Below, piece by piece: positions 9,362 to 25,145 of a stretch of 64,000 nt of DNA (its first letter is position 1; each line of letters starts with the position of its first letter). The translations under genes were made by a program, and so were the position numbers. The notes beneath the pieces were generated by a model. It was not told the DNA's origin. It did not search any database and saw only the letters and a list, made by a program, of their open reading frames with translations. The stretch covers positions 1 to 64,000 of the forward strand of contig NZ_CAKKLX010000021.1 in NCBI RefSeq assembly GCF_918698155.1. The letters run 5' to 3'. This DNA comes from Roseomonas sp. CECT 9278 (GTDB lineage: Bacteria > Pseudomonadota > Alphaproteobacteria > Acetobacterales > Acetobacteraceae).

Positions 9362-10053
9362 CGCGCCGCCAGCTCCATCGCCTGGGAGGTGTAGAAGCCG
9401 CTGGCGATGCGCCTGGTCTGGCGCGGCGCGAAGCCGGCCAGGGCGCGTTCGCCCTGGATCAGCCGGCGCAGCGCGGCCTCGGCCACCGGCTCGATCGCCG
9501 GCGCGCGGTCGCCGCGCGGGAAGATGCGCCCGACCGTGTGCATCGCCGCCAGCAGCGGCGTGCGCGGCGCGAAGGTGAACAGCATCGACCCGCGGGTGCG
9601 CGCCGCCAGGCCCGCCAGCGCCCGCACCGCATCCGGCGCGCGGTAATGGATCAGGCTGTCCATCGCGACGACATGGTCGAAGTCACCCAGATACGGGTCG
9701 AGCATGTCGCCGACCTCGAAGCGGATGGCACCCGCCGCCGTGCCGGCGCGTTCGCGCGCCACCTGAATGAGCGAGCGCGAGACATCGATCGCCACCACCT
9801 GCGCACCGCGATGCGCCGCTTCCACCGCCAGCGCCCCGGTGCCGCAGCCGGCATCGAGCAGCCGCAGCCCGCGCATGTCGTCGGGCAGCCAGGACAGCAG
9901 CGTGGCGCGCATCGCATCGCGCCCCGCACGCACCGTCGCGCGGATGCCCGAGACCGGGGCGTCCGATGTGAGCCGCTTCCAGGTCTCGGACGCGGTGCGA
10001 TCGAAATAGGTCTCGATCTGGGTCCGCCGGGCCTGCCAGGTGCTGCCGCTCAT
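9358..10053 (-). CDS. bchM: Mg-protoporphyrin IX O-methyltransferase
   Basis: BchM methylates the C13 propionate of Mg-protoporphyrin IX using SAM, giving the substrate of AcsF. The protein has 231 residues. Class I methyltransferase motif I is LLDAGCGTGALAVEAA, followed by the acidic end of strand 2 in VVAIDVS. ATG 10053 lies 1 bp after the bchL stop; a longer in-frame reading would overlap bchL. The stop overlaps lhaA (ATGA). Confidence 0.97.
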   Translation of the reverse strand: MSGSTWQARRTQIETYFDRTASETWKRLTSDAPVSGIRATVRAGRDAMRATLLSWLPDDMRGLRLLDAGCGTGALAVEAAHRGAQVVAIDVSRSLIQVARERAGTAAGAIRFEVGDMLDPYLGDFDHVVAMDSLIHYRAPDAVRALAGLAARTRGSMLFTFAPRTPLLAAMHTVGRIFPRGDRAPAIEPVAEAALRRLIQGERALAGFAPRQTRRIASGFYTSQAMELAAR

Positions 10054-10054
10054 C

Positions 10055-14553
<4,499 letters not shown>

Positions 14554-14563
14554 GGGCGCGCGC

Positions 14564-16081
14564 TCAGCGGGAGAAATGCGCTTTTGCATCATACAGCGTC
14601 TCGAGGGTGATGGTCGCCAGGCCACGTTCGCGGGCGAAGGTCTCGGTGTTGCGACGGGCCTTGCCGCGCACGAAGAACGGGATCTTCTTCAGCTCGCTCT
14701 CGGCTTCCGCGGCCCAGGCGGCGGGGCCGGCGGCCACCGGCGCGGGTGCGGGTGCGGGCGCATGACCCAGATGCGAAGGCGCCGCACCGTCGCCGAATTC
14801 GAAATCCTCGCGGAACATGCCGAGCAGATGTTCCTCCAGCCCCATCATCAGCGGATGCACCCAGGTGTCGAAGATGACGTTCGCACCCTCGAAGCCCATC
14901 TGCGGCGAATAGCGCGCGGGGAAATCCTGCACATGCACCGGCGCCGAGATGACCGCGCAGGGAATGCCGAGCCGCTTGGCGATGTGGCGCTCCATCTGCG
15001 TGCCGAGCACCAGCTCCGGCCGCAGCGCCGCGATGGCTTCCTCGACCTTCAGGTAGTCGTCGGTGACCAGCGCCTCGATGCCATGGGCCTTGGCCGCCTC
15101 GCGGACCTCGCGGGCATATTCGCGGGTGTAGGTGCCCAGGCCCACCACGGCGAAGCCGAGCTCCTCCGCTGCGATGCGCGCGGCGGCCACGGCATGCGTC
15201 GCATCGCCGAAGACGAAGACGCGCTTGCCCGTGAGATAGGTGCTGTCGACCGACCGCGAGTACCACGGCAGGCGTGACGCCGCCTCGGCGAGCAGCCCGC
15301 TGGCATCCACGCCCACCAGCCCGGCCACTTCCGCGATGAAGTCGCGGGTCGCGCCCACGCCGATCGGCACGATCTTCGTCGCCGGGATGCCGTGCTGGCG
15401 TTGCAGGAAGGCCGCCGCGGCGCCGGCCGTCTCGGGATACAGCACGACATTCACATCGGCCGCGCCGAGCTGCGCGAGGTCCGCCGGCGACGCGCCCATC
15501 GGCGCCACCACGTTCACCGCGATACCGAGCCGCCCGAGCAGCCGCGTCACCTCGGCCACGTCGTCGCGATGGCGGAAGCCCAGCGCCGTCGGCCCCAGGA
15601 TGTTGGCGCGCGGCGCCGCACCCTCGGCGCGTGGCAGCCGCGGCCCGGCGCAGGCGCGCACCAGGCGGTAGAAGGTCTCCGCCGCGCCCCAGTTTTCCTT
15701 CTTCTGGTAGGATGGCAGTTCCAACGGCACCACCGGCACCGGCAGCCCCAGCGTCTTGGCCAGCCCGCCCGGATCGTCCTGGATCAGTTCCGCCGTGCAG
15801 GACGCGCCCACCAGCATCGCCTGCGGCTTGAAGCGCGCATAGGCATCGCGCGCCGCCTCCATGAACAGTTCCGCCGTATCGCCACCGAGGTCGCGCGCCT
15901 GGAAGGAGGTGTAGGTCACCGGCGGGCGCTTGGAGCGCCGCTCGATCATGGTGAACAGCAGGTCGGCATAGGTGTCGCCCTGCGGGGCGTGCAGCACGTA
16001 GTGCACGCCCTCCATGGCGGTGGCGATGCGCATCGCCCCGACATGCGGCGGCCCCTCATAGGTCCAGACCGCGAGTTCCAT
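14564..16081 (-). CDS. bchB: Dark-operative protochlorophyllide reductase subunit B
   Basis: NifK-like partner of BchN that forms the NB catalytic tetramer for light-independent protochlorophyllide reduction. The protein has 505 residues. D36 (in [11 protein letters not shown]) sits at the exact position of the unusual aspartate ligand of the NB 4Fe-4S cluster, which supports ATG 16081. The C-terminal protochlorophyllide-binding domain ([21 protein letters not shown]) is joined by an Ala/Pro linker ([13 protein letters not shown]). It starts 4 bp after bchN. Confidence 0.98.
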   Translation of the reverse strand: MELAVWTYEGPPHVGAMRIATAMEGVHYVLHAPQGDTYADLLFTMIERRSKRPPVTYTSFQARDLGGDTAELFMEAARDAYARFKPQAMLVGASCTAELIQDDPGGLAKTLGLPVPVVPLELPSYQKKENWGAAETFYRLVRACAGPRLPRAEGAAPRANILGPTALGFRHRDDVAEVTRLLGRLGIAVNVVAPMGASPADLAQLGAADVNVVLYPETAGAAAAFLQRQHGIPATKIVPIGVGATRDFIAEVAGLVGVDASGLLAEAASRLPWYSRSVDSTYLTGKRVFVFGDATHAVAAARIAAEELGFAVVGLGTYTREYAREVREAAKAHGIEALVTDDYLKVEEAIAALRPELVLGTQMERHIAKRLGIPCAVISAPVHVQDFPARYSPQMGFEGANVIFDTWVHPLMMGLEEHLLGMFREDFEFGDGAAPSHLGHAPAPAPAPVAAGPAAWAAEAESELKKIPFFVRGKARRNTETFARERGLATITLETLYDAKAHFSR

Positions 16082-16085
16082 GGCG

Positions 16086-17968
<1,883 letters not shown>

Positions 17969-18143
17969 TTCTTGACATCCTTGCGCACGGATCGTGGGCT
18001 TGGTGGGTGGCGCCGCGGCGTCCGTCATGGACCCGCGCGCCGGGGGAGGAAGTCCGTGGGGTTGCGTTTCGCCTGCCGCATCGTCTCACTCGCCCCTCCC
18101 GCCCAGTGGTGCTGGTTGACTGAAGGCTAGGTGGCGTCGACGA

Positions 18144-18185
18144 GAAGTGTCAAGCGTGATTGACGTATTGATCGCTTGACACTTC
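18144..18185. promoter_or_regulatory. Divergent promoter/operator with perfect 13-bp inverted repeat
   Basis: Arms GAAGTGTCAAGCG (18144-18156) and CGCTTGACACTTC (18173-18185) are perfect inverted copies with a 16-bp spacer. Each arm contains TGTCAAG/CTTGACA, the PpsR half-site, and each includes TTGACA oriented towards its own gene. The right arm TTGACA (18176-18181) with TGTAGT at 18199-18204 gives a 17-bp-spaced promoter for aerR. The left arm gives TTGACA on the minus strand towards bchF, with a weaker -10 (TAGCCT) near 18124-18129. Repressor binding here would cover both -35 elements. Confidence 0.65.
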
Positions 18186-18222
18186 GCGGCGCGGAGATTG
18201 TAGTCGGCGACAGGAGAGTCCA

Positions 18223-19134
18223 ATGGTGGGCAAGCCCATGCCGGGTCAGGAGCGCAATACCGATGCGGAATCCGTCGGCACGGAGAACGAGCGCGAACCG
18301 CGCGAGGCCTCCCGCCCGGCGGCGCGCTCGGCGTCGCCCATCCCCCGGCGTCGCAACCGCGTCGCGACGCTGGCCCGGACGCTCGAGACCGACATCATTC
18401 CGCGCCTGCTGATGGCGCATCGCCGCAATGTCGCCGCCGCCTATATCGACAGCAGCCCGTCGGACATGGTCGGCATGGACGATGTCGGCGCGCTCACCGG
18501 CCTTGCCATGCAGGCCGACCTGCCGGGCGCGCTCGCCTACCTCGAGGCGCTGCGCGGCCGCGGCATGTCGCTCGAACGCCTCTACCTCGAGCTGCTGGCG
18601 CCGGTCGCGCGTCGCCTCGGCCTGATGTGGGAGGAGGACGAATGCGACTTCACCGCCGTGACGATCGGCCTGTCCTGCCTGCACCAGGTGGTGCGCGAAT
18701 ACAGCCCCGCCTTCGTGCAGCGCGCCCCGCGCGCCGAGCCTGACCGCCGCGTGCTGCTCGCCCCCACCCCCGGCGAACAGCACAGCTTCGGCATCCTGGT
18801 GGTCGAGCAGTTCTTCCGCGGCGCCGGCTGGGATGTCTGGTCGGGCGCCGGCGTGGAACGCAACGAGATCATCGAGGCGGCGCAGCGCGTCTGGTTCGGC
18901 GTGGCGGGCTTCTCGCTGGCCTGCGAGGACCACCTGAGCAACCTCGCGATGCTGATCCGCGATGTCCGCCGCGCCTCGCGCAATGCGGGCCTTGGGGTCC
19001 TGGTGGGCGGGCCGCTGTTCGTCGACCGGCCCGACCTGGTGGCGCTGGTGGGCGCGGATGCCACGGCGGTCGATGGGCGCGACGCCACGCTCCAGGCGGA
19101 GACCATGCTGGCCCTGCTGGGCCGCGACGCATGA
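18223..19134 (+). CDS. aerR: AerR/PpaA cobalamin-binding antirepressor
   Basis: PpaA/AerR proteins bind cobalamin and counteract PpsR/CrtJ in response to light and oxygen. The protein has 303 residues. A basic, low-complexity N-terminus is followed by a helical region (MSLERLYLELLAPVARRLGLMWEEDE) and a B12-binding-like domain, where H187 in GEQHSFG matches the cobalamin axial histidine of AerR. A GGAGAG ribosome-binding site precedes ATG 18223. It is divergent from bchF and followed by ppsR, the classical regulator pair. Confidence 0.92.
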   Translation: MVGKPMPGQERNTDAESVGTENEREPREASRPAARSASPIPRRRNRVATLARTLETDIIPRLLMAHRRNVAAAYIDSSPSDMVGMDDVGALTGLAMQADLPGALAYLEALRGRGMSLERLYLELLAPVARRLGLMWEEDECDFTAVTIGLSCLHQVVREYSPAFVQRAPRAEPDRRVLLAPTPGEQHSFGILVVEQFFRGAGWDVWSGAGVERNEIIEAAQRVWFGVAGFSLACEDHLSNLAMLIRDVRRASRNAGLGVLVGGPLFVDRPDLVALVGADATAVDGRDATLQAETMLALLGRDA

Positions 19135-19258
19135 CCCCGCCGCCTCGCCGCGCACCCACGGCGCCACCCCCGCGGGCCGGACTCGGCCTGCCATTTCAGC
19201 GACTGTCGCACCCGGTGCTAGAAGGGGACGGATACAGCAGGCAAAGGCGGTACAGCCG

Positions 19259-20686
19259 GTGAAGGCCTTCAGCACGCCCCGCAAGTCGCTCGGCGACCTC
19301 GATGCGGATGCCGCCGCCGCGCTGATCAGCGCGGCAGCGGACATCGCGCTCATCCTCGACGAGAAGGGGATCGTCCGCGACGTCGCCTTCAGCAACGAGG
19401 AACTGTCGCGCGAATTCGCCGCGCATGGCAGCTGGCTCGGCCAGCCCTGGATCGACACCGTGGCGCGCGACAGCCGCCCCAAGGTCGAGGAACTGACGCG
19501 CCACGGCGCGGCAGCCGAGCACGGCAGCCGCTGGCGCCATGTGAACCAGGTGTCGGGCGACGGCGCCTGCGTGCCGATCCTCTATTCCGCGGCGCCGGTG
19601 GGCAAGGCGGGGCGGATCGTCATCTTCGGGCGGGACCTGCGCCCGGTCTCCCGCCTGCAGCAGCGCCTGGTCGAGGTGCAGCAATCCATGGAGCGCGACT
19701 ATTCGCGCCTGCGCCAGGCCGAGACGCGCTACCGCCTGCTGTTCCAGATGTCGCCCGATCCGGTGCTGGTGCTGGACGGCACCACGCTGCGCGTGACCGA
19801 GGCCAATCCCACCGCCATCAAGCTGTTCGGCAAGGGCGAGCGGCGCGCCGTCGGGCGCAGCGTGACCGACGCCTTCGCGCCCGAGTCGCGCAATGCGGTG
19901 CAGGCGCTGCTCGCCTCCGTGCGCGCCGCCGGCCGCGCCGACGACGTGCAGGTCCGCCTGGCCGAGGACGGCGCCGAGGTGACGCTGGCCGCCTCCACCT
20001 TCCGCCAGGAAGGCACGCTGCTGTTCCTGGTGCGGGTCGCGCTGCCCGACCAGGCGGTGGTCGCGATGCCGGCGATCAAGACCAAGATGCTGAAGCTGAT
20101 CGAAGGCGCGCCGGATGCCTTCGTGGTGGTCGGCACCGATGGGCGGATCATCACCGCCAACGCCGCCTTCCTGGAGATGGTCGAGGTCCCGGGCGAGGAA
20201 CAGGCGCGCGGCGAATTGCTGGAACGCTGGCTCGGCAACCAGGATGTCGAGGCCGAGGTGCTGTTCGGCCACCTGCGCAACCGCGGCACGGTGCGGCTCT
20301 ATGCCTCGGTCCTGCGCGGCGAACACGGTTCGCGCACCGAGGTCGAGATCTCCGCCGTCACCGTGATGAACGGCGGCAAGCCGGTCTTCGGCTTCACCAT
20401 GCGCGATGTCGGCGCGCGCGTGCGCGCCACCGTCGCCGCCGGCCCGCGGCCGACCCGGTCGGTCGAACAGCTCACCGAACTGATCGGCCGCGTGCCGCTG
20501 AAGGACCTGGTGCGCGAGGCGACCGACGCGATCGAGCGGCTGTGCATCGAGGCCGCGCTCGAATTGTCGGGCGACAACCGCGCCTCGGCGGCCGAGATGC
20601 TCGGCCTGTCGCGGCAGTCGCTGTACGTGAAGCTGCGCCGCTACGGACTCGGCGACCTCGGCGCCGAGCCGGGCGAACAGGCCTAG
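19259..20686 (+). CDS. ppsR: Transcriptional regulator PpsR/CrtJ
   Basis: PpsR is the redox-responsive repressor of photosynthesis genes. The 475 residues (GTG start at 19259) comprise an N-terminal PAS-like domain (about 15-125), a Q-linker helix (RLQQRLVEVQQSMERDYSRLRQAE), two PAS domains (about 155-260 and 270-385) and a C-terminal FIS-type helix-turn-helix (ASAAEMLGLSRQSLYVKLRRYGL). Only two cysteines are present, C104 and C429. C429 aligns with the reactive HTH cysteine (C424 in Rhodobacter sphaeroides). No cysteine is seen near residue 250, where the other classical redox cysteine would be. Confidence 0.95.
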   Translation: MKAFSTPRKSLGDLDADAAAALISAAADIALILDEKGIVRDVAFSNEELSREFAAHGSWLGQPWIDTVARDSRPKVEELTRHGAAAEHGSRWRHVNQVSGDGACVPILYSAAPVGKAGRIVIFGRDLRPVSRLQQRLVEVQQSMERDYSRLRQAETRYRLLFQMSPDPVLVLDGTTLRVTEANPTAIKLFGKGERRAVGRSVTDAFAPESRNAVQALLASVRAAGRADDVQVRLAEDGAEVTLAASTFRQEGTLLFLVRVALPDQAVVAMPAIKTKMLKLIEGAPDAFVVVGTDGRIITANAAFLEMVEVPGEEQARGELLERWLGNQDVEAEVLFGHLRNRGTVRLYASVLRGEHGSRTEVEISAVTVMNGGKPVFGFTMRDVGARVRATVAAGPRPTRSVEQLTELIGRVPLKDLVREATDAIERLCIEAALELSGDNRASAAEMLGLSRQSLYVKLRRYGLGDLGAEPGEQA

Positions 20687-20693
20687 GGGCGCG

Positions 20694-21617
20694 ATGTCGG
20701 GCCGCGCCGATCCCGCGATCGCCCCGGCACGGCTGCCGCGCGGCCACCCCGCCCCGGGCGTGGTGCTGGAACTGCTGAAGCCGATCACCTGGTTCCCGCC
20801 CATGTGGGCCTTCATGTGCGGCGCGGTGTCCTCCGGCGCGTCGCTCGGCGCCACCTGGCACCTGGCGCTGGCCGGCATCATCCTGGCCGGCCCGCTGGTC
20901 TGCGGCATGAGCCAGGCGGTGAACGACTGGTTCGACCGCGAGGTGGATGCCATCAACGAGCCGCACCGGCCGATTCCCTCGGGCCGGATGCCCGGGCGAT
21001 GGGGCCTGTATGTCGCCATTGCCTGGACCGGCGTGTCGCTGGGCTGGGGTGCCATGCTCGGCCTGTGGGGGTTCGTCGCGACGCTGCTGGGCGTGGCGCT
21101 GGCCTGGGCCTATTCGGCGCCGCCGCTGCGGCTGAAGGCGAATGGCTGGTGGGGCAACCTGGCCTGCGGCCTGGCCTATGAGAGCCTGCCCTGGATCACC
21201 GCGGCCGCGGTGCTGTCCGCCGCCGCGCCGGGTCCGCTCGTGCTCGCGATCGCGACGCTCTATGGCCTCGCCGCGCATGGCATCATGACGCTGAACGACT
21301 TCAAGGCGATCGAGGGCGACCGCCGCAGCGGCGTGCGGTCGCTGCCGGTGCAGCTCGGCGCCGAGCGCGCCGCGCGCGTCGCCTGCTGGTGCATGGGCGT
21401 GCCGCAGCTCGCGGTGATCGCGCTGCTGCTGGCGATGGGCGCGCCGGTCCATGCCGCCATCGTCGCGCTGCTGCTGGCCGGCCAGGGCTGGGCCATGGCG
21501 CGGATGCTGCGCGATCCGAAGGCGCTGGCACCGTGGTACAATGGCACCGGCGTGCTGATGTTCGTGCTCGGCATGCTGACCTGCGGCTTCGCGCTGCGCG
21601 CGGCGGCGGTGCCGTGA
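20694..21617 (+). CDS. bchG: Bacteriochlorophyll synthase (geranylgeranyl transferase)
   Basis: UbiA-family membrane prenyltransferase that esterifies bacteriochlorophyllide with geranylgeranyl diphosphate. The protein has 307 residues with about eight hydrophobic segments. The Asp-rich motif DWFDREVDAINEPHRPIPSG lies at about 78-97, and the second motif region is NDFKAIEGDRRSGVRSLP. It begins 7 bp after ppsR and overlaps the next gene (TGATG). The order aerR-ppsR-bchG-MFS-bchP is common in alphaproteobacteria. Confidence 0.98.
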   Translation: MSGRADPAIAPARLPRGHPAPGVVLELLKPITWFPPMWAFMCGAVSSGASLGATWHLALAGIILAGPLVCGMSQAVNDWFDREVDAINEPHRPIPSGRMPGRWGLYVAIAWTGVSLGWGAMLGLWGFVATLLGVALAWAYSAPPLRLKANGWWGNLACGLAYESLPWITAAAVLSAAAPGPLVLAIATLYGLAAHGIMTLNDFKAIEGDRRSGVRSLPVQLGAERAARVACWCMGVPQLAVIALLLAMGAPVHAAIVALLLAGQGWAMARMLRDPKALAPWYNGTGVLMFVLGMLTCGFALRAAAVP

Positions 21618-22930
21618 TGCCCGCGCCGCTCGGCTGGCCCGGGATCCTGCGGCTGGGGCTGGTGCAGACGGCGCTGGGCGCCATCGTGGTGCTCACCACC
21701 TCGGCGCTGAACCGCGTGATGGTGGTGGAACTGGCGCTGCCGGCGACCCTGCCGGGGCTGCTGGTGGGCATCCACTACGCGCTGCAGATGCTGCGGCCGC
21801 GCTGGGGCTACGGGTCGGACATGGGGGGGCGCCGGACGCCCTGGATCCTCGGCGGCACGGCGGTGCTGGGCCTTGGCGGCGTGCTGGCGGCGGCGGCGAC
21901 GGCGCTGATGGGCAGCGCGCTGCTGCCGGGGGTGGCGCTGGCGGTGCTGGCCTTCGCGATGATCGGGCTGGGCGTCGGCGCGGCGGGCACCTCCCTGCTG
22001 GTGCTGCTGGCGTTGCGGGTCGACGAATCGCGGCGCGCCGCGGCGGCCTCGATCGTCTGGATCATGATGATCGCGGGCTTCATCCTGACCACCGCGATCG
22101 CCGGGCGGCTGCTCGATCCCTTCTCGCCGGAGCGGCTGGTGGCGGTCTCCGCCGGCGTGTCGGCGATCGCCTTCCTGCTGGCGCTGGCCGGCGTGCTGGG
22201 CATCGAGGGTCCATCGCCCATGCGCGCGCCGGCCGAAGCGGCGGCCAGGCCGCCCTTCCGCCGCGCCCTGGCCGAGGTCTGGGCGGAACCGCAGGCGCGG
22301 CGCTTCACCGTCTTCGTCTTCCTCTCGATGCTCGCCTACAGCGCGCAGGACCTGATCCTGGAACCCTTCGCCGGCGCCGTCTTCGGCCGCACACTGGGGG
22401 AGAGCACGCAGCTTTCGTCGTTGCAGAACGGCGGCACGCTGGCGGGCATGGTGCTGGTGGCGCTGGCCGGCTCGGCCTTTGGCGGGCGATTCGCATCGAC
22501 GCTGCGCGGCTGGATGGTCGGCGGCTGCATCCTGGCCGCGGCGGCGCTGATCACCCTGGCCGCCGGCCCGTCGGTCGGGGCGGCCTTCCCGCTCGCGACG
22601 GTCTTCTGCGTGCTCGGCCTGGGCAACGGGATATTTGCCGCGGCGGCCATTGCCTCGATGATGCAGATGGTCGGCGAAGGGCGCGAACGGCGCGAGGGCA
22701 CGCGCATGGGCATCTGGGGCGCCGCCCAGGCGGTCGCCTTCGGGACCGGCGGGTTGATCGGCGCCGCGGCGGTCGACCTCGCGCGCCTGCTGCTGGGCGC
22801 GCCGCACGCTGCCTATTCCGTGGTGTTCGCCATCGACGCGGCGATCTTCATCGCCGCCGCCGTGCTTGCCACCCGCATCGCCCGGCCGCGGCCCGCGGCG
22901 GGCCTTCACCGCATGATCACCGCCCAATGA
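21617..22930 (+). CDS. BCD family MFS protein between bchG and bchP (PucC-like)
   Basis: The protein has 437 residues with about 12 transmembrane segments, of the PucC/LhaA-like BCD family. Family signatures are TSALNRVMVVELALPATLPG, RRTPWILGG and QDLILEPFAG. The homologue in Rhodobacter is known as ORF427/ORF428; a role in moving or sequestering (bacterio)chlorophyll is inferred, not proven. ATG 21617 overlaps the bchG stop. It is a paralogue of lhaA in this window. Confidence 0.93.
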   Translation: MPAPLGWPGILRLGLVQTALGAIVVLTTSALNRVMVVELALPATLPGLLVGIHYALQMLRPRWGYGSDMGGRRTPWILGGTAVLGLGGVLAAAATALMGSALLPGVALAVLAFAMIGLGVGAAGTSLLVLLALRVDESRRAAAASIVWIMMIAGFILTTAIAGRLLDPFSPERLVAVSAGVSAIAFLLALAGVLGIEGPSPMRAPAEAAARPPFRRALAEVWAEPQARRFTVFVFLSMLAYSAQDLILEPFAGAVFGRTLGESTQLSSLQNGGTLAGMVLVALAGSAFGGRFASTLRGWMVGGCILAAAALITLAAGPSVGAAFPLATVFCVLGLGNGIFAAAAIASMMQMVGEGRERREGTRMGIWGAAQAVAFGTGGLIGAAAVDLARLLLGAPHAAYSVVFAIDAAIFIAAAVLATRIARPRPAAGLHRMITAQ

Positions 22931-22944
22931 TGCCGGAGAGCGCC

Positions 22945-24132
22945 ATGGACACGCAGCAACGCTTCGATGTGGTGGTGGTGGGCGGCGGTCCGTCCGGGGC
23001 CATCGCCGCCGAGGACCTGGCCCGCGCCGGGCGGCGCGTCGCGCTGCTCGACCGCGCCGGGCGCATCAAGCCCTGCGGTGGTGCGATCCCGCCGCGCCTG
23101 GTGCGCGACTTCGCCATCCCCGACCACATCATCTGCGCGCGGGTGAACAGCGCGCGGATGATCGCGCCCTCGGCCAAGACCGTCGACATGCCGATCGACG
23201 GCAATGGCTACGTCGCCATGGTGGACCGCGAGCATTTCGACGAATACCTGCGCGCGCGCGCCGCCCATGAAGGCGCCGAACGCTTCACCGGCACCTTCGA
23301 ATCGATCGAGCGCGACGCCGATGGCAACCCGGTCGTGGTGTTCGAGGACAAGGACGGTGCCGAGCACCGCCTGCCCACCCGCCTGGTGATCGGCGCCGAT
23401 GGCGCGCGGTCGAAGGTGGCGAAGCAGGAAGTGCCGGCCGCGGCGAAAATTCCCTTCGTGTTCGCCTATCACGAGATCATCGAGGCGCCCGCGCCATCGG
23501 ACGCCTACGACCCGAAGCGCTGCGACGTGTTCTACCAGGGCCGGCATTCGCCCGATTTCTATTCCTGGGTCTTCCCGCACGGGAACACCGCCAGCATCGG
23601 CACGGGGTCGGCCCAGAAGGGCTTCGCGCTGCGCGCCTCGATCGCCGAATTGCGCAAGGCCACCGGCCTCGATACCGCCCGCACGCTTCGCCACGAAGGC
23701 GCGCCCATCCCGATGAAGCCGGCGAAGCGCTGGGACAATGGGCGCGACGTGCTGCTGGCCGGCGATGCCGCCGGCGTCGTCGCCCCCGCCTCCGGCGAAG
23801 GGATCTACTACGCCATGCTGGGCGGGCGCCTGGCGGCCGAGGCCTGCGACGCCTGCCTGGCGACCGGCGACGCCCGCGCCCTGAAGCTGGCGCGCAAGCG
23901 CTTCATGAAGGGCCATGGCACGGTCTTCATGGTGCTCGGGATCATGCAGTACTTCTGGTACTCGTCCGAGAAGCGCCGCGAGAAGTTCGTCAAGATCTGC
24001 GCCGACAAGGACGTCCAGCGCCTGACGTGGGAATCCTACATGAACAAGGAACTGACGCGGCGCGACCCGATGGCGCATGTGCGGATCTTCTTCAAGGACC
24101 TGGCGCACCTGTTCGGGTTCGCACGGGCATGA
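22945..24132 (+). CDS. bchP: Geranylgeranyl diphosphate/bacteriochlorophyll reductase
   Basis: FAD-dependent reductase that saturates the geranylgeranyl tail to phytyl. About 395 residues. The N-terminal Rossmann FAD motif is VVVVGGGPSGAIAAEDLARAG, with CGGAIPPRLV, GADGARSKVAKQ and the second FAD site VLLAGDAAGVVAPASGEG. The start at ATG 22945 has GGAGAG directly upstream; in-frame ATGs at 22927 and 22930 would overlap the previous stop. The stop overlaps hemC (ATGA). Confidence 0.97.
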   Translation: MDTQQRFDVVVVGGGPSGAIAAEDLARAGRRVALLDRAGRIKPCGGAIPPRLVRDFAIPDHIICARVNSARMIAPSAKTVDMPIDGNGYVAMVDREHFDEYLRARAAHEGAERFTGTFESIERDADGNPVVVFEDKDGAEHRLPTRLVIGADGARSKVAKQEVPAAAKIPFVFAYHEIIEAPAPSDAYDPKRCDVFYQGRHSPDFYSWVFPHGNTASIGTGSAQKGFALRASIAELRKATGLDTARTLRHEGAPIPMKPAKRWDNGRDVLLAGDAAGVVAPASGEGIYYAMLGGRLAAEACDACLATGDARALKLARKRFMKGHGTVFMVLGIMQYFWYSSEKRREKFVKICADKDVQRLTWESYMNKELTRRDPMAHVRIFFKDLAHLFGFARA

Positions 24133-25097
24133 GCGAGATCGCCGAACGCCCGATCGCGCCGCTGCGCATCGGCACCCGCGCCTCGCCGCTCGCGCTGTGG
24201 CAGGCGCGGCACTTCCTGTCGCGCATCGGCGGCTTCTGCCCGATGCTCCAGGGCGCCTCCAACTTCGAGGAAACCGCGCTGTCCACCGCCGGCGACCGCA
24301 TCCAGGACCGCCGCCTGGCCGAGATCGGGGGCAAGGGCCTGTTTGCCAAGGAAATCCACGAGGCGCTGCTCGATGGCCGCGTGGATTTCGCGGTGCATTC
24401 CCTCAAGGACCTCGAGACCGAGTTGCCGCCGGGCATCGTCCTCGCCTGCCTGCTCAAGCGCGAGGATGCGCGCGACGCGATCGTGCTGGGCCCCGCCTGC
24501 GGCGATCCGACACGCGACGACCCGCTGGCCTGCCTGCCGCATGGCGCGCTGGTCGGCACGGCGTCCGTCCGCCGGCAGTCGCAGCTGCTGCATGCGCGCC
24601 CGGACCTGCGCGTCGAGACCATCCGCGGCAATGTCCAGACCCGCCTGCGCCGCCTGCGCGAGGGCGAGTTCCACGCCACCATGCTGGCCTTCGCCGGGCT
24701 CAAGCGGCTCGGCCTCGAAGCCGAGGCCGGCGTGGTGCTGGATGCCGAGGACATGGTCCCCGCCGCCGGCCAGGGGATCGTCGGCATCACCGTGCGGGCG
24801 CAGGACATCGCGCTGCGCGAATTGCTCGCCGCCATCGAGGACCCGGTCGCGCGCGCCGTCGCCACCGCCGAACGCGCGCTGCTCGCGGCGCTGGATGGGT
24901 CGTGCCGCACGCCGATCGGCGGCCATGCCCGCGTGCTGATGGATGGGCAGCTTTACCTGACCGGGCTGATCGCCCGCGCGGATGGCAGCTTCCTGCTGCG
25001 CCGGCGCGTCAGCGGCGCCGTCGCGGATGCCGAGCGGATCGGGCGCGAGCTCGGCGACAGCCTGCGCCGCGACAGCCCCGCGGATATCCTGTCCTGA
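24129..25097 (+). CDS. hemC: Porphobilinogen deaminase (hydroxymethylbilane synthase)
   Basis: Polymerises four porphobilinogens into hydroxymethylbilane. The protein has 322 residues. The cysteine in LDGSCRTPIGGHA carries the dipyrromethane cofactor. IGTRASPLALWQA, HSLKDLETELP, GTASVRRQSQLL and IRGNVQTRLRRL are typical. ATG 24129 overlaps the bchP stop (ATGA), so this core haem gene is the last gene of the regulatory/bchG-bchP operon. A hemC fused into the photosynthesis operon is less usual than hemA at this kind of site. Confidence 0.97.
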   Translation: MSEIAERPIAPLRIGTRASPLALWQARHFLSRIGGFCPMLQGASNFEETALSTAGDRIQDRRLAEIGGKGLFAKEIHEALLDGRVDFAVHSLKDLETELPPGIVLACLLKREDARDAIVLGPACGDPTRDDPLACLPHGALVGTASVRRQSQLLHARPDLRVETIRGNVQTRLRRLREGEFHATMLAFAGLKRLGLEAEAGVVLDAEDMVPAAGQGIVGITVRAQDIALRELLAAIEDPVARAVATAERALLAALDGSCRTPIGGHARVLMDGQLYLTGLIARADGSFLLRRRVSGAVADAERIGRELGDSLRRDSPADILS

Positions 25098-25106
25098 CAG
25101 CCTGGC

Positions 25107-25134
25107 CCGAAGGCCGCCGCGCGACGGCCTTCGG
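25107..25134. terminator. Hairpin between hemC and a convergent gene
   Basis: CCGAAGGCCG (25107-25116) and CGGCCTTCGG (25125-25134) form a perfect 10-bp stem with an 8-nt loop, 9 bp after the hemC stop and 11 bp before the stop of the opposite gene. There is no T tract. A bidirectional terminator is likely by position. Confidence 0.55.
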
Positions 25135-25145
25135 CGCCGGCGCGC

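Noticed and set aside
19196-21055. 619-codon minus-strand frame opposite ppsR and bchG
   Set aside because: Antisense shadow; the plus-strand genes are clear family members.
21260-22927. 555-codon minus-strand frame opposite the MFS gene
   Set aside because: The His/Arg/Gln-rich composition typical of reversed GC-rich codons; no ribosome-binding site or domain.
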